From: Clostridiales bacterium
Lineage (GTDB): Bacteria > Bacillota > Clostridia > Oscillospirales > Oscillospiraceae
Reading direction: 5' to 3'
DNA: 33,209 nucleotides
Assembly: GCA_012729975.1 (NCBI GenBank)
Contig: JAAYBW010000250.1
Coordinates: 1 to 33,209 of the forward strand
Shown here: positions 25,159 to 32,375 of the stretch, in pieces
How the letters are laid out: every line of letters begins with the position of its first letter
Position numbering within the stretch: position 1 is the first letter of the stretch
Program-made: the position numbers and the translations under genes
The notes under the pieces: model-generated
Database searches by the model: none
What the model was told of the DNA's origin: nothing
What the model saw: the letters and a program-made list of their open reading frames with translations, nothing else

Positions 25159-26352
25159 TCAATGTCCGCACTCGTCCGCGTGCTGATGTTCATGGCAAAC
25201 GGAGCCTGTGGAAGCAAGCTCTCCGCGCAGATAAGCCTCAACCGCCTTTTTTGATGCGCCGCCAGCTCCCAAAATGACCTCAATATTTTTTTCATTAAAG
25301 ATATCTACCGCTCCTCCGCCCATACCGCCGGAAATTATCACGTTTACCCCCAGATCATTTAGATAGTTCGGTAAAAAGCCGGGCCTGTGTCCGGGGTTAG
25401 GTATGGATTCTTCCTTAATGATCTTGCCGTTTTCAACTCCGTAAATCATAAAATTGGTGCAGTGTCCGAAATGCCCGGTTACATTAGCGCCTTCGCTCGC
25501 AACAGCGATTTTCATAGTTTTACTTTCTCCTTCCAACATTTCAGAAATATTTTTAAATGAATCTGTGTCAAAATTCTCTATCTCACCTTTGTCACAAGCA
25601 TTTGATATCCCGGGATCAATAGGCAATTTGGCCAGAATTTTCATGTTATGCGCATCGGCTATTGTTTCGATATGGCTCTCGCCAAAAATTTTATATTCTT
25701 TACCATTATCCGGGCACAAGAAGTAAGACATGTTTTCTACAAGCCCGATAACGGGGATATTCATCATCTCGGCCATTTTTACAGCCTTGGAAACAATCAT
25801 TGACACCAGTTCCTGAGGAGATGTAACTATAATGATGCCGTCTACAGCCAAAGACTGAAAAACGGTCAGAGGAACATCACCCGTCCCCGGCGGCATATCG
25901 ATAAACATATAATCGATGTCTCCCCAGATCACTTCTTTCCAAAACTGCTTTACAGTATTTCCCAGAATCGGGCCTCTCCATATAACCGGATCGGTATCGT
26001 TGTCCAGCAACAGATTTATTGACATAATTTCAATGCCGGTTTTGCTTTTTACCGGATATATCCCGAGTTTGCTTCCGGTGGGTCTTTGGTATATTCCAAA
26101 CGCCTTCGGTATAGACGGGCCTGTGATATCCGCATCGAGTACTGCTACATTATATCCTTTTTTCCTCATTGCGACAGCGAGCATTGAAGTAACCGAGGAT
26201 TTGCCTACACCGCCTTTGCCGCTCACAACGGCTATCACCTTTTTAACACTGCTGAGCTCATGGAGCTCTTCCTTTAAGTCGTTTTTTCCTTCCTTTCTTT
26301 CAGCGCAGTCTTCATCGCAGCTACCGCAGTTTTGGCTGCATTTTTCACTCAT
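25159..26352 (-). CDS. mrp: Mrp/NBP35-type Fe-S carrier ATPase fused to a NifX domain
   Basis: This 397-aa protein starts with a cysteine cluster (Cys5, 9, 12, 16) like that of NBP35, followed by the Mrp ATPase with deviant Walker A GKGGVGKS (45-52), DADITGPS and MPPGTGD. The last 110 residues are a NifX-like cofactor domain (MKIAVASEG, TGHFGHC, VIISGGMGGGAVDIF) ending in a Cys/His tail (CHEHQHADECGH). The family carries Fe-S clusters to target proteins. The usual CPxC pair is reduced to one cysteine (FLCPDNGK). ATG 26352 follows AGGGGATA and opens directly on the cysteine motif; an in-frame upstream ATG at 26409 adds an unlikely extension. A 181-bp gap separates it from the preceding ATPase gene. 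Confidence 0.9.
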   Translation of the reverse strand: MSEKCSQNCGSCDEDCAERKEGKNDLKEELHELSSVKKVIAVVSGKGGVGKSSVTSMLAVAMRKKGYNVAVLDADITGPSIPKAFGIYQRPTGSKLGIYPVKSKTGIEIMSINLLLDNDTDPVIWRGPILGNTVKQFWKEVIWGDIDYMFIDMPPGTGDVPLTVFQSLAVDGIIIVTSPQELVSMIVSKAVKMAEMMNIPVIGLVENMSYFLCPDNGKEYKIFGESHIETIADAHNMKILAKLPIDPGISNACDKGEIENFDTDSFKNISEMLEGESKTMKIAVASEGANVTGHFGHCTNFMIYGVENGKIIKEESIPNPGHRPGFLPNYLNDLGVNVIISGGMGGGAVDIFNEKNIEVILGAGGASKKAVEAYLRGELASTGSVCHEHQHADECGH

Positions 26353-26533
26353 TGCCCATATCCCCCTGTTTATATAGTTGTCCTGCTGTATCCAGCAGGA
26401 ATTTTTCATGGAGTAATCCTGTTACTTCTTACTTCGCGGCGCAAGATAACTTATATCACGCGAAGAAGCGGAACTTTTCGCAGGAACTGCATTCTTAATA
26501 GCCCAAGAAAGAAAATATTGCCCTTGTGGTAAA

Positions 26534-27406
26534 TTAACAGCACCTGAGCATAATTCCCGCAACACTTTCGTAGACTTCCCTTGCCGCTCGGCCGGACGGA
26601 CAGTCGATATCCGCAATTGTAACCCCGCGGTTGACAGCTTTCACGGCTTGGTGATCGAAAGGTATCCTGCCCGCGAAGGGAATGTTTTTTGACTTGCAAT
26701 ACTCCTCTATTTTTTCACTGATTTCCGGATTTGAGTCATATTTGTTAATACAGACTGCTGTTTTTGTTCGAAATATCTCTGCGGTCTTGATTATTCGTTC
26801 CATATCACTCATTCCGGATAATGATGGCTCGGCAACTATAAGAACCATATCCACACCGCTCATCGAGGCGATCACCGGACAGCCTATGCCCGGTGAGCCG
26901 TCTATAACAGTCCGCTCTATATCCTGCCGCACCGCGTCAAATAACTGCTTTTTAACTTCCGAGACAAGCTTTCCAGATGTACCGCTTCCCATTTTCAGAC
27001 AGGCGGTTGAAAAAATACTGTCATCACCGGAATACAGCGCAAGTTCTCCTGCAACGGCCGGAATCAGAGTGATCGCGCCTGCCGGGCAGACAGCCTCACA
27101 TACCGCGCAGCCTTCGCACGCAAACGGGTTAACGCAATAGCCGTTTATGTCCGAAATGGCTTCAAAGCGGCAGCTAAGCCTGCACAGACCGCATTCGACG
27201 CATTTATCCTTGTCTATCTCAGCTTTTGGAAGACCGTAATAATCCTTGCGTTCCGGCGCGTGCTTATGCTCCGTTATAAGATGAAGGTTAGGCGCGTCGA
27301 CATCGCAGTCGGCATATGCCTTTGCCTGAGAAAACCTGATAAAAGCCGCGGCAATCGTTGTTTTTCCGGTTCCGCCCTTACCGCTGAGGATTAGCAGCTG
27401 TTTCAT
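26534..27406 (-). CDS. MinD/ParA-type ATPase with inserted 2[4Fe-4S] ferredoxin domain (ORP-type)
   Basis: This 290-aa ATPase has the deviant Walker A GKGGTGKT (residues 9-16) and CDVDAPN, then an inserted ferredoxin-like segment with CVECGLCRLSC (Cys69, 72, 75, 79) and CEGCAVCEAVCP (Cys97, 100, 103, 107), then the Walker B region VIDGSPGIGCPV. Such pairs of Fe-S ATPases are found with the orange protein (ORP) system of Desulfovibrio and with other NifX-type proteins, and are thought to build or position metal-sulfur clusters. AGGAGG lies before ATG 27406, inside the previous gene, with a 29-bp overlap. It is homologous to the ATPase encoded just upstream. Confidence 0.9.
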   Translation of the reverse strand: MKQLLILSGKGGTGKTTIAAAFIRFSQAKAYADCDVDAPNLHLITEHKHAPERKDYYGLPKAEIDKDKCVECGLCRLSCRFEAISDINGYCVNPFACEGCAVCEAVCPAGAITLIPAVAGELALYSGDDSIFSTACLKMGSGTSGKLVSEVKKQLFDAVRQDIERTVIDGSPGIGCPVIASMSGVDMVLIVAEPSLSGMSDMERIIKTAEIFRTKTAVCINKYDSNPEISEKIEEYCKSKNIPFAGRIPFDHQAVKAVNRGVTIADIDCPSGRAAREVYESVAGIMLRCC

Positions 27407-28259
27407 GCTGTACCTCCTCCATTACCGCTTCAAGCAAAGATGTAAACAATTCCTTGTATTTGTCCTTTTCCCTGGCAGCGATCCTTGCCTGCGAGTTAAT
27501 AAGCCCCAGTTCATTGTCAAAGGGTAGGCGGCATAAAACCTGGATATTTTTCTCTCTGCAGTATTCTTCTGCGGGATTGTCTTCTTCAAAGTATTTATTC
27601 ACAATGACTCCGCAGGGCTTTTTAAATAAGCTGACCAGTTTATATACCATATTCAGATTATGAACTCCGAAAACTGTCGGCTCGGCTACAAGGATGCAGT
27701 AGTCGACATCCTTGATGCTCTCCATAACCACGCAGGAACTGCCGGGAGGACAATCGATAAAAACCGGCGCTCCCTTTTCGGAATCGGCTCCGGACAGGAG
27801 TTTTTTAATGATCGGGATACCGCTTGCTTCTCCTGTATTCATTATACCGGTGCTGACCTTTACTTTTGAAGACAATCCTCTTTTAATATACCCGACCGTC
27901 TTTTCCCTCTCACCGAGCGCTTTTTCCGGGCAAAGAAGCACGCAGCCGCCGCAGGAGTGGCATACTTCTTCAAATAGGAAAGGTCTTTTTTTTATAAACG
28001 CGAGGGCGTTGAATCTGCAAAAGTCAACACACTTCCTGCATCCGCTGCAAAGCTCGTTATCAAGAGCGGGCAGTCTGATCGTTATTTCATCCTCGCAGAC
28101 GTTTTGAGGCTTGAAAAACAGGTGCCCGTTGGGTTCTTCAACGTCACAATCTATATACGCGGATTTCTCGGCGACTGAAGCAAGATTGACGGAAACCAGC
28201 GTTTTGCCGGTACCTCCCTTGCCGCTGAGTACCGCGATTTTAACACTGTTATTCTGCAT
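27378..28259 (-). CDS. Second MinD/ParA-type ATPase with ferredoxin insert (ORP-type)
   Basis: This 293-aa paralogue of the following ATPase carries Walker A GKGGTGKT (residues 13-20), CDVEEPN and ferredoxin motifs CSGCRKCVDFC (Cys71, 74, 77, 81) and CHSCGGCVLLCP (Cys100, 103, 106, 110). The switch region reads FIDCPPGSSC. The pair probably works as a heterodimer, each half giving one nucleotide site (inference from family). The chosen ATG 28259 overlaps the end of the upstream NifX-like gene by 11 bp. ATG 28286 and 28277 are in frame but need a longer overlap, and no start has a strong ribosome site, so coupling is likely. Confidence 0.88.
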   Translation of the reverse strand: MQNNSVKIAVLSGKGGTGKTLVSVNLASVAEKSAYIDCDVEEPNGHLFFKPQNVCEDEITIRLPALDNELCSGCRKCVDFCRFNALAFIKKRPFLFEEVCHSCGGCVLLCPEKALGEREKTVGYIKRGLSSKVKVSTGIMNTGEASGIPIIKKLLSGADSEKGAPVFIDCPPGSSCVVMESIKDVDYCILVAEPTVFGVHNLNMVYKLVSLFKKPCGVIVNKYFEEDNPAEEYCREKNIQVLCRLPFDNELGLINSQARIAAREKDKYKELFTSLLEAVMEEVQHETAANPQR

Positions 28260-28614
28260 GGCCGTGTAATCCGGCATGATAGTCACTGAGCATAGTCAGC
28301 CTTCCGGCTTTGAATTCACCGATGTTAAAACGAGCCGTTCCCGCCGCGGTTTTATATATGCGCACCTCGGCTTTGTTTAAAACCTCAGCAGCGTTCTCTC
28401 CGCACCTTGGCGAGAGCAGAACATCCACATCCATATCCGCTATCAGCTGCGCGGCTTTAATCCCCGCTCCCCCTTGAGCGGAAGCTGCTTCGTTGTCAAA
28501 GAAAACTGTCTTTTCGTCATCAGTGTCATAAACGGCAAAATAAGGGGTGCGCCCAAATGACGGGCATACACTTGAGTCCGGGTTCTTTTCATCGACCGGT
28601 ATGGCAATTTTCAT
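28249..28614 (-). CDS. NifX-like metal-cluster-binding protein (ORP-like)
   Basis: This 121-aa protein has the NifX/NifB cofactor-binding fold: MKIAIPVDE start, SSVCPSFGRTPYFAVYD, GAGIKAAQLI, VDVLLSPRCGENA. The layout and operon position match the orange protein family, which holds a Mo-Cu-S cluster in Desulfovibrio; sequence alone does not show which metal is bound here. GGAGG lies 6 bases before ATG 28614, which is preferred to an in-frame ATG at 28632 that contains that site. It lies 30 bp after the DUF134 regulator gene and overlaps the next ATPase. Confidence 0.87.
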   Translation of the reverse strand: MKIAIPVDEKNPDSSVCPSFGRTPYFAVYDTDDEKTVFFDNEAASAQGGAGIKAAQLIADMDVDVLLSPRCGENAAEVLNKAEVRIYKTAAGTARFNIGEFKAGRLTMLSDYHAGLHGHAE

Positions 28615-28644
28615 AATGATCCTCCGTTTCATATTTACGTTTAA

Positions 28645-29025
28645 CTATATTTCCTCTGAGTTGACATCCTGTGAATCGTCCCTTCCGCACCTTTGCCTTT
28701 GGCAATATCCGCCGCAGCCTTTTCCATTGCCGTCGCACAGGCGGTATTCACCGCCCTCAATAAGCAGTACCTTACCTCCTACAAGCGATTCGGCAAGCTT
28801 TTTTCTTGCGTCGATATAAATCCCCTGAACGGTAGTTCGTGAGATGTTCATATAGCCGGCACATTCTTCCTGTGTACAGCCCTCCAGATCGATCAGTCTT
28901 ATGGTTTCATACTCGTCAACCGTCATATTGACAGCGTTACCCGCATTCGCGGGGCTGTCAAGCGGGCCGAAGCGGCTGCTGTCCGGAAGACAGCATACTT
29001 GTCTCCATTTTCTGGGCCTTGACAC
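28645..29025 (-). CDS. DUF134 family DNA-binding regulator, first gene of the minus operon
   Basis: This 126-aa protein carries the DUF134 signature (start SRPRKWRQV, YETIRLIDLEG) and a sigma-70 region-4-like helix-turn-helix (TQEECAGYMNISRTTVQGIY). Its C-terminus is cysteine-rich (CDGNGKGCGGYCQRQRC) and could sense a metal or cluster. The start is GTG 29025, with GAGGTGA upstream at 7-nt spacing. It heads the operon encoding the NifX-like proteins and ATPases and is divergent from the ferredoxin gene. The promoters between them carry repeated CATATG palindromes that are the likely binding sites, implying autoregulation (inference). Confidence 0.88.
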   Translation of the reverse strand: MSRPRKWRQVCCLPDSSRFGPLDSPANAGNAVNMTVDEYETIRLIDLEGCTQEECAGYMNISRTTVQGIYIDARKKLAESLVGGKVLLIEGGEYRLCDGNGKGCGGYCQRQRCGRDDSQDVNSEEI

Positions 29026-29110
29026 TTGATATCACCTCAATTCGAATCAGACGGGGCATAGTCATCGTGACTTTTCCTCAATCTCCGATTCACCGGCCTA
29101 AGAAGTTATT

Positions 29111-29160
29111 GACATATGTCAGATATGGCTTCATTATACTCGGTTATCGGCATATGTCAA
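29111..29160 (-). promoter_or_regulatory. Minus-strand promoter flanked by two CATATG palindromes
   Basis: TTGACA (29160-29155) and a perfect TATAAT (29138-29133) are 16 bp apart on the minus strand, pointing to the DUF134 gene at 29025. One palindrome, GGCATATGTC (29149-29158), overlaps the -35 box. A second, GACATATGTC (29111-29120), lies just past the expected start point. Between 29160 and the plus promoter at 29278, the 329-bp gap shows no gene. Confidence 0.75.
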
Positions 29161-29277
29161 TAATAAACGACAGCTCCAGAATCATTATTTTATCTGAATA
29201 ATCGAACCGACTCATCGCCGACAACACGAAGACAGATTCAGCAACAAGATTATTTCATATAATTTTATAATTAGTTG

Positions 29278-29322
29278 TTGACATATGCTCATAACTGAGT
29301 TATTATCGTTATGGGCATATGC
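29278..29322 (+). promoter_or_regulatory. Plus-strand ferredoxin promoter with two CATATG sites
   Basis: TTGACA (29278-29283), 17-bp spacer and TATTAT (29301-29306) form a good promoter for the ferredoxin gene at 29355. CATATG at 29282-29287 overlaps the -35 box and GGGCATATGC at 29313-29322 lies at the start point. This mirrors the minus promoter. A degenerate half-site, GGCATAAG, follows at 29335-29342. Confidence 0.75.
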
Positions 29323-29354
29323 TATTTATTCTTAGGCATAAGTGAGGACACCAT

Positions 29355-29549
29355 ATGGCAGTAAGCGTAATCGAGAGTATTTGTACCGGGTGCGGAATAT
29401 GTGAAAAACTGTGTCCGGCAGACGCGATCAGAGTAGAGGAAGGCAAAGCCAGGGCATATGACAACTGTATTACATGCGGCGCTTGTGTCAAAGCCTGTCC
29501 GGTTTGCGCAATCAGAAATAAAGCCGCTTTATCTTACCGCCGCGTTTAA
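29355..29549 (+). CDS. 2[4Fe-4S] ferredoxin
   Basis: This 64-aa bacterial-type ferredoxin has two clean cluster motifs: [12 protein letters not shown] and [12 protein letters not shown], each CxxCxxCxxxCP. It carries electrons at low potential in the cytosol. GTGAGG precedes ATG 29355 with 7-nt spacing. It is first in a two-gene unit with the DUF5320 gene, 39 bp downstream, and is divergent from the NifX/ATPase operon. It may supply electrons for cluster assembly by that system (inference). Confidence 0.93.
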   Translation: MAVSVIESICTGCGICEKLCPADAIRVEEGKARAYDNCITCGACVKACPVCAIRNKAALSYRRV

Positions 29550-29588
29550 GTAAATGCGGTACCAGCTTACACGAAAGGAGGGGAATAT

Positions 29589-29903
29589 ATGCCGAGAAGA
29601 GACGGAACCGGTCCTGTTGGGACGGGACCAATGACAGGACGAGGCGCAGGTTACTGCGCGGGATACGCAATCCCTGCGGGATATGCCGGAGGATTCGGCT
29701 GCGGATTCGGTTATGGCCACGGCAGCAAGCGGATGATTCGCACAGCCGGCAGACCGGGCCCCCGTGCATACCAGGTATACGCGGGAGCAGAGGACTACGC
29801 GTTCGATGAAACAGCTTTTTTGAGCAGCCGAAAAGCCTTTCTTGAGCATCAGCTCGAGCAGGTTAAACAGCGTATTTCAGACTTGAGCGACAAATCCGAA
29901 TAG
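29589..29903 (+). CDS. DUF5320 family protein, Gly/Tyr-rich with C-terminal coiled coil
   Basis: This 104-aa protein opens with MPRRDGTGPVGTGPMTGRG, the recognisable start of the DUF5320 family. A Gly-, Tyr- and Cys-containing low-complexity part follows (residues about 20-46), and the last 30 residues form a short coiled coil (FLEHQLEQVKQRISDL). The family is uncharacterised and is commonly seen beside NifX-like proteins and MinD-type Fe-S ATPases. AAAGGAGGGG precedes ATG 29589. It is co-transcribed with the ferredoxin and followed by a terminator. Confidence 0.85.
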   Translation: MPRRDGTGPVGTGPMTGRGAGYCAGYAIPAGYAGGFGCGFGYGHGSKRMIRTAGRPGPRAYQVYAGAEDYAFDETAFLSSRKAFLEHQLEQVKQRISDLSDKSE

Positions 29904-29911
29904 TCTGCCGC

Positions 29912-29958
29912 TTACAGCAGTGGAGAAAAGGCACAAGTCCTCTTCTCCGCTGCTGTAA
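29912..29958 (+). terminator. Intrinsic terminator of the ferredoxin-DUF5320 unit
   Basis: A 16-bp stem with one G-T wobble (29912-29927 with 29943-29958) is followed by TTTCGCGTTTT. It begins nine bases after the DUF5320 stop codon. Confidence 0.82.
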
Positions 29959-29972
29959 TTTCGCGTTTTAGC

Positions 29973-30001
29973 TTGAAGTCCGCTTTAAAAAATTGTATGC
30001 T
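29973..30001 (+). promoter_or_regulatory. Possible promoter of the second DUF134 gene
   Basis: TTGAAG (29973-29978), 17-bp spacer and TATGCT (29996-30001) fit a weak promoter for the gene at 30077, leaving a leader of about 70 nt. No CATATG site is present here. Confidence 0.35.
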
Positions 30002-30076
30002 TTTATCGATAGCTCTTCGTGTTCATTATCGCAGCTTAAATATCAAATAATATGATGTAAAACGGAGCTGAATCAG

Positions 30077-30553
30077 ATGGCCAGGCCCATTAAGTGGAGA
30101 AAAATAGAACACACACCTTCCGTCGCCTTCTTTGTTCCTTCGCCGAACGAGCTTTCGGACGTACCGGAAAACACAATCAAGCTGGAAGAATTGGAAGCCG
30201 TACGGCTAAAGGATCTTGAGGGGCTCGAGCAAAGCGAATGCGCGGAGAAAATGCAGGTTTCCAGGCCGACATTTCAGCGTATCTTATTATCGGCGAGGGA
30301 GAAAATCGCCGACAGCCTTGTTAACGGCAAAACGATTCATATCGAGGGGGGTAATTCCACAAAGAACATTTGTCCCGTAATGTGCTTGGACTGTAAAAAC
30401 GAGTGGCTGGAAAGCTACGAAAACATCGAGTCCATCAGGGGGGGAGAATATGTCTGTCCCTTCTGCTCTTCAAAAAGAATGACATGCGGCAACTCCTGCC
30501 GGGGCAAATACGGGCGAGGCAACTGCTGGAGACGCGGAAGACCCGAAAAGTGA
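30077..30553 (+). CDS. DUF134 regulator with C-terminal cysteine-rich zinc-ribbon-like region
   Basis: This 158-aa paralogue of the DUF134 protein at 28645 has an ARPIKWRKI start, a LEAVRLKDLEG block and the helix-turn-helix EQSECAEKMQVSRPTFQRIL. It then adds a longer tail with CPVMCLDC and CPFCSSKRMTC, a zinc-ribbon-like pair, ending in a basic CRGKYGRGNCWRRGR. The start ATG 30077 has CGGAG about 10 bases upstream. It lies between two terminators and seems to be transcribed alone. The likely targets are the CATATG-bearing promoters nearby, but which DUF134 protein reads them is unknown. Confidence 0.85.
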   Translation: MARPIKWRKIEHTPSVAFFVPSPNELSDVPENTIKLEELEAVRLKDLEGLEQSECAEKMQVSRPTFQRILLSAREKIADSLVNGKTIHIEGGNSTKNICPVMCLDCKNEWLESYENIESIRGGEYVCPFCSSKRMTCGNSCRGKYGRGNCWRRGRPEK

Positions 30554-30564
30554 GATGCCTGAAT

Positions 30565-30606
30565 CATCAAGCCGGATCATAACCACGATATTGATCCGGC
30601 TTGATG
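30565..30606 (+). terminator. Intrinsic terminator after the second DUF134 gene
   Basis: A perfect 15-bp stem (30565-30579 with 30592-30606) with a 12-nt loop is followed by TTTTCTTC at 30607-30614. It begins 11 bases after the stop codon. Confidence 0.92.
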
Positions 30607-30613
30607 TTTTCTT

Positions 30614-30668
30614 CATATGGTTGACATTCAGAGGCGGCGTAACTACAATAGCTTTTGTGGGCATAAGC
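30614..30668 (+). promoter_or_regulatory. Promoter of the iscU-iscS unit with CATATG-type sites
   Basis: TTGACA (30621-30626), 17-bp spacer and TACAAT (30644-30649) form a strong promoter. CATATG (30614-30619) abuts the -35 box, and GGGCATAAGC (30659-30668), one base off the palindrome at 29313-29322, lies just after the start point. The leader to ATG 30748 is about 90 nt. Confidence 0.65.
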
Positions 30669-30747
30669 TCTTTATTTTTTCGCGGCATCTGATCAGCCGC
30701 TTATTCCAGAATATAAAAATAAATGATATTAGCCGGAGGATGCGACT

Positions 30748-31134
30748 ATGTTTGGCGAAGAGTATTCAGACAAGGTCATAGATCATTTTATGAGTCCCAG
30801 GAACTCGGGTATATTACCGGATCCGGACGCCGAAGGTATGTGCGGAGACCCAAACTGCGGCGACTCCCTGACGATTTATCTGAGCGTGAAAGACAACATA
30901 ATCGAAGACATAAGCTTTTTAGTTTACGGATGTGTCGCCGCTATAGCGACAAGCAGCATGACAACAGAGCTTGCGAAGGGAAAAACTCTGGAGGAAGCTG
31001 CTAAAATAACCGATAAGGATATAACACAGGCGCTTGACGGACTGCCTGAAAACAAACTGCACTGCTCGGCTCTGGGAGCTGAGGCACTCAAAGACGCCAT
31101 AAACAACTACTATGTCAGATACCGCCTGAAATAA
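30748..31134 (+). CDS. iscU: IscU/NifU-type Fe-S cluster scaffold
   Basis: This 128-aa scaffold protein assembles [2Fe-2S] or [4Fe-4S] clusters from sulfur given by the cysteine desulfurase encoded next. The three ligand cysteines are present: Cys37 (NCGDS), Cys62 (YGCVAAIATSS) and Cys106 (LHCSALG), with Asp39 after the first. The loop reads GCVAA where many IscU proteins have GCGSA. It lacks the C-terminal NFU domain of full NifU. GGAGG precedes ATG 30748 at 9-nt spacing, and the iscS-like gene starts 42 bp downstream. The promoter shares CATATG-type sites with the NifX/ATPase operon, linking it to that system. Confidence 0.93.
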   Translation: MFGEEYSDKVIDHFMSPRNSGILPDPDAEGMCGDPNCGDSLTIYLSVKDNIIEDISFLVYGCVAAIATSSMTTELAKGKTLEEAAKITDKDITQALDGLPENKLHCSALGAEALKDAINNYYVRYRLK

Positions 31135-31176
31135 ATGCCCCGGCGCTAAGACTCTCTTTCACAAGGAGCAGTATTA

Positions 31177-32338
31177 ATGACAAAACAAATCGTATATGCG
31201 GACAACGCCGCTACCTGCGCGCTGTCGGAAAAAGCTTTGGAGGCCATGCTTCCGTATCTAAAAGCGGAATACGCAAATCCCTCCTCGGTATATTCGTTGG
31301 GCCGCGATTCGAGACGGGCCGTTGAAAAGGCAAGAGAGACAGTCGCCTCGGCGATAGGAGCCCTCCCGGAGGAAATATTCTTCACGAGCGGCGGTACCGA
31401 GGCCGACAACTGGGCCTTAAAATCTCTGGCGAAACGCTTCGAGCGGGAAAAAAGGCATATCATCACGACCTCAATAGAACACCACGCCGTGCTCAATACA
31501 CTCGGGCGCATAGAAGAGTCGGGCTTTGAGGTGACCCGTTTGGGCGTAAACGAATTCGGACAAATCTCGATTGACGAGCTTTGCTGCGCTATCCGGGGCG
31601 ATACCGCCTTCATTTCGGTAATGGCCGCGAACAATGAGATCGGCACTATATTGCTTTCGCCCGAGATCGGTTCCCGGGCGCGCGAACGGGGCGTTATATT
31701 CCACACCGACGCCGTTCAGGCAGTCGGACATATCCCGATTGACGTCAGGGCTATGAATATCGATCTGCTGTCTCTTTCGGGACACAAGTTCAGAGGTCCG
31801 AAAGGCACGGGAGCCTTGTTTGTAAGAAGAGATTCCGCGCTGCTGCCGGATATGCTCGGCGGAGGTCAGGAGCGCGGTAAGCGCTCAGGCACGGAAAACG
31901 TCGCCGGAATAGTTGGACTCGCGGCCGCGCTGGACGACTCCGTGAAGAACATGAAGAAGAATTCCGAAAGGGTTTGCGCGCTGCGTGACAGACTGATTGA
32001 AGGGGTTCTTAAAATCCCGCGCGTCAGGCTTACCGGTCATCCGGTTAAAAGGCTTCCGGGAATAGCTTCCTTTGTCGTTGAATGCATAGAAGGAGAGTCC
32101 ATGGTCATGATGCTCGACCATTACGGGATCTGCGCGTCTTCCGGCTCCGCCTGCTCTTCGGGTTCACAGGAAGCTTCGCATGTTCTTCTTGCGACGGGGC
32201 TTCCGGAACAGCTGGCACGCGGCTCGATAAGGCTTTCGCTCAGTGAGGATAATTCATCGGAAGACGTCGAACGAATTCTTCAAATATGCCAAGGTCGTCG
32301 GCCGCCTGCGGGAATTGTCGCCATTATGGAAATCATAA
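31177..32338 (+). CDS. iscS: Cysteine desulfurase (NifS/IscS type) with a +1 frame break near the C-terminus
   Basis: This PLP enzyme takes sulfur from cysteine for Fe-S assembly. It has the PLP lysine Lys204 (SGHKF), the TSGGTEADN motif, the HTDAVQ motif and the catalytic Cys326 in SSGSACSSGS. AAGGAG precedes ATG 31177. After Leu368 (codon 32278-32280) the expected ending KYAKVVGRLRELSPLW is found one base further on (from 32282), with a stop at 32336-32338. In the unshifted frame the protein would run on to 32565, antisense across the next gene, with a non-family tail. The end given here assumes the +1 shift. A sequencing or assembly error, or a recent mutation, is the simplest cause; the enzyme core is intact either way. 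Confidence 0.9.
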
Positions 32339-32375
32339 GAGCTTTAAAATGCATATTCGGGTTTTCAGCCGCGTC

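Noticed and set aside
27311..27320. Perfect GGCATATGCC palindrome inside an ATPase gene
   Set aside because: It lies in the coding region, encodes an Ala-Tyr-Ala stretch in a conserved area and has no promoter beside it, so I treat it as chance. A similar CATATG at about 15260 inside the Mo enzyme gene was rejected for the same reason.
22044..28614. A nitrogenase (nif) cluster, suggested by several NifX-type domains
   Set aside because: No nifH, nifD, nifK, nifE, nifN or radical SAM nifB gene is present; the ATPases with ferredoxin inserts fit the ORP-type system instead.
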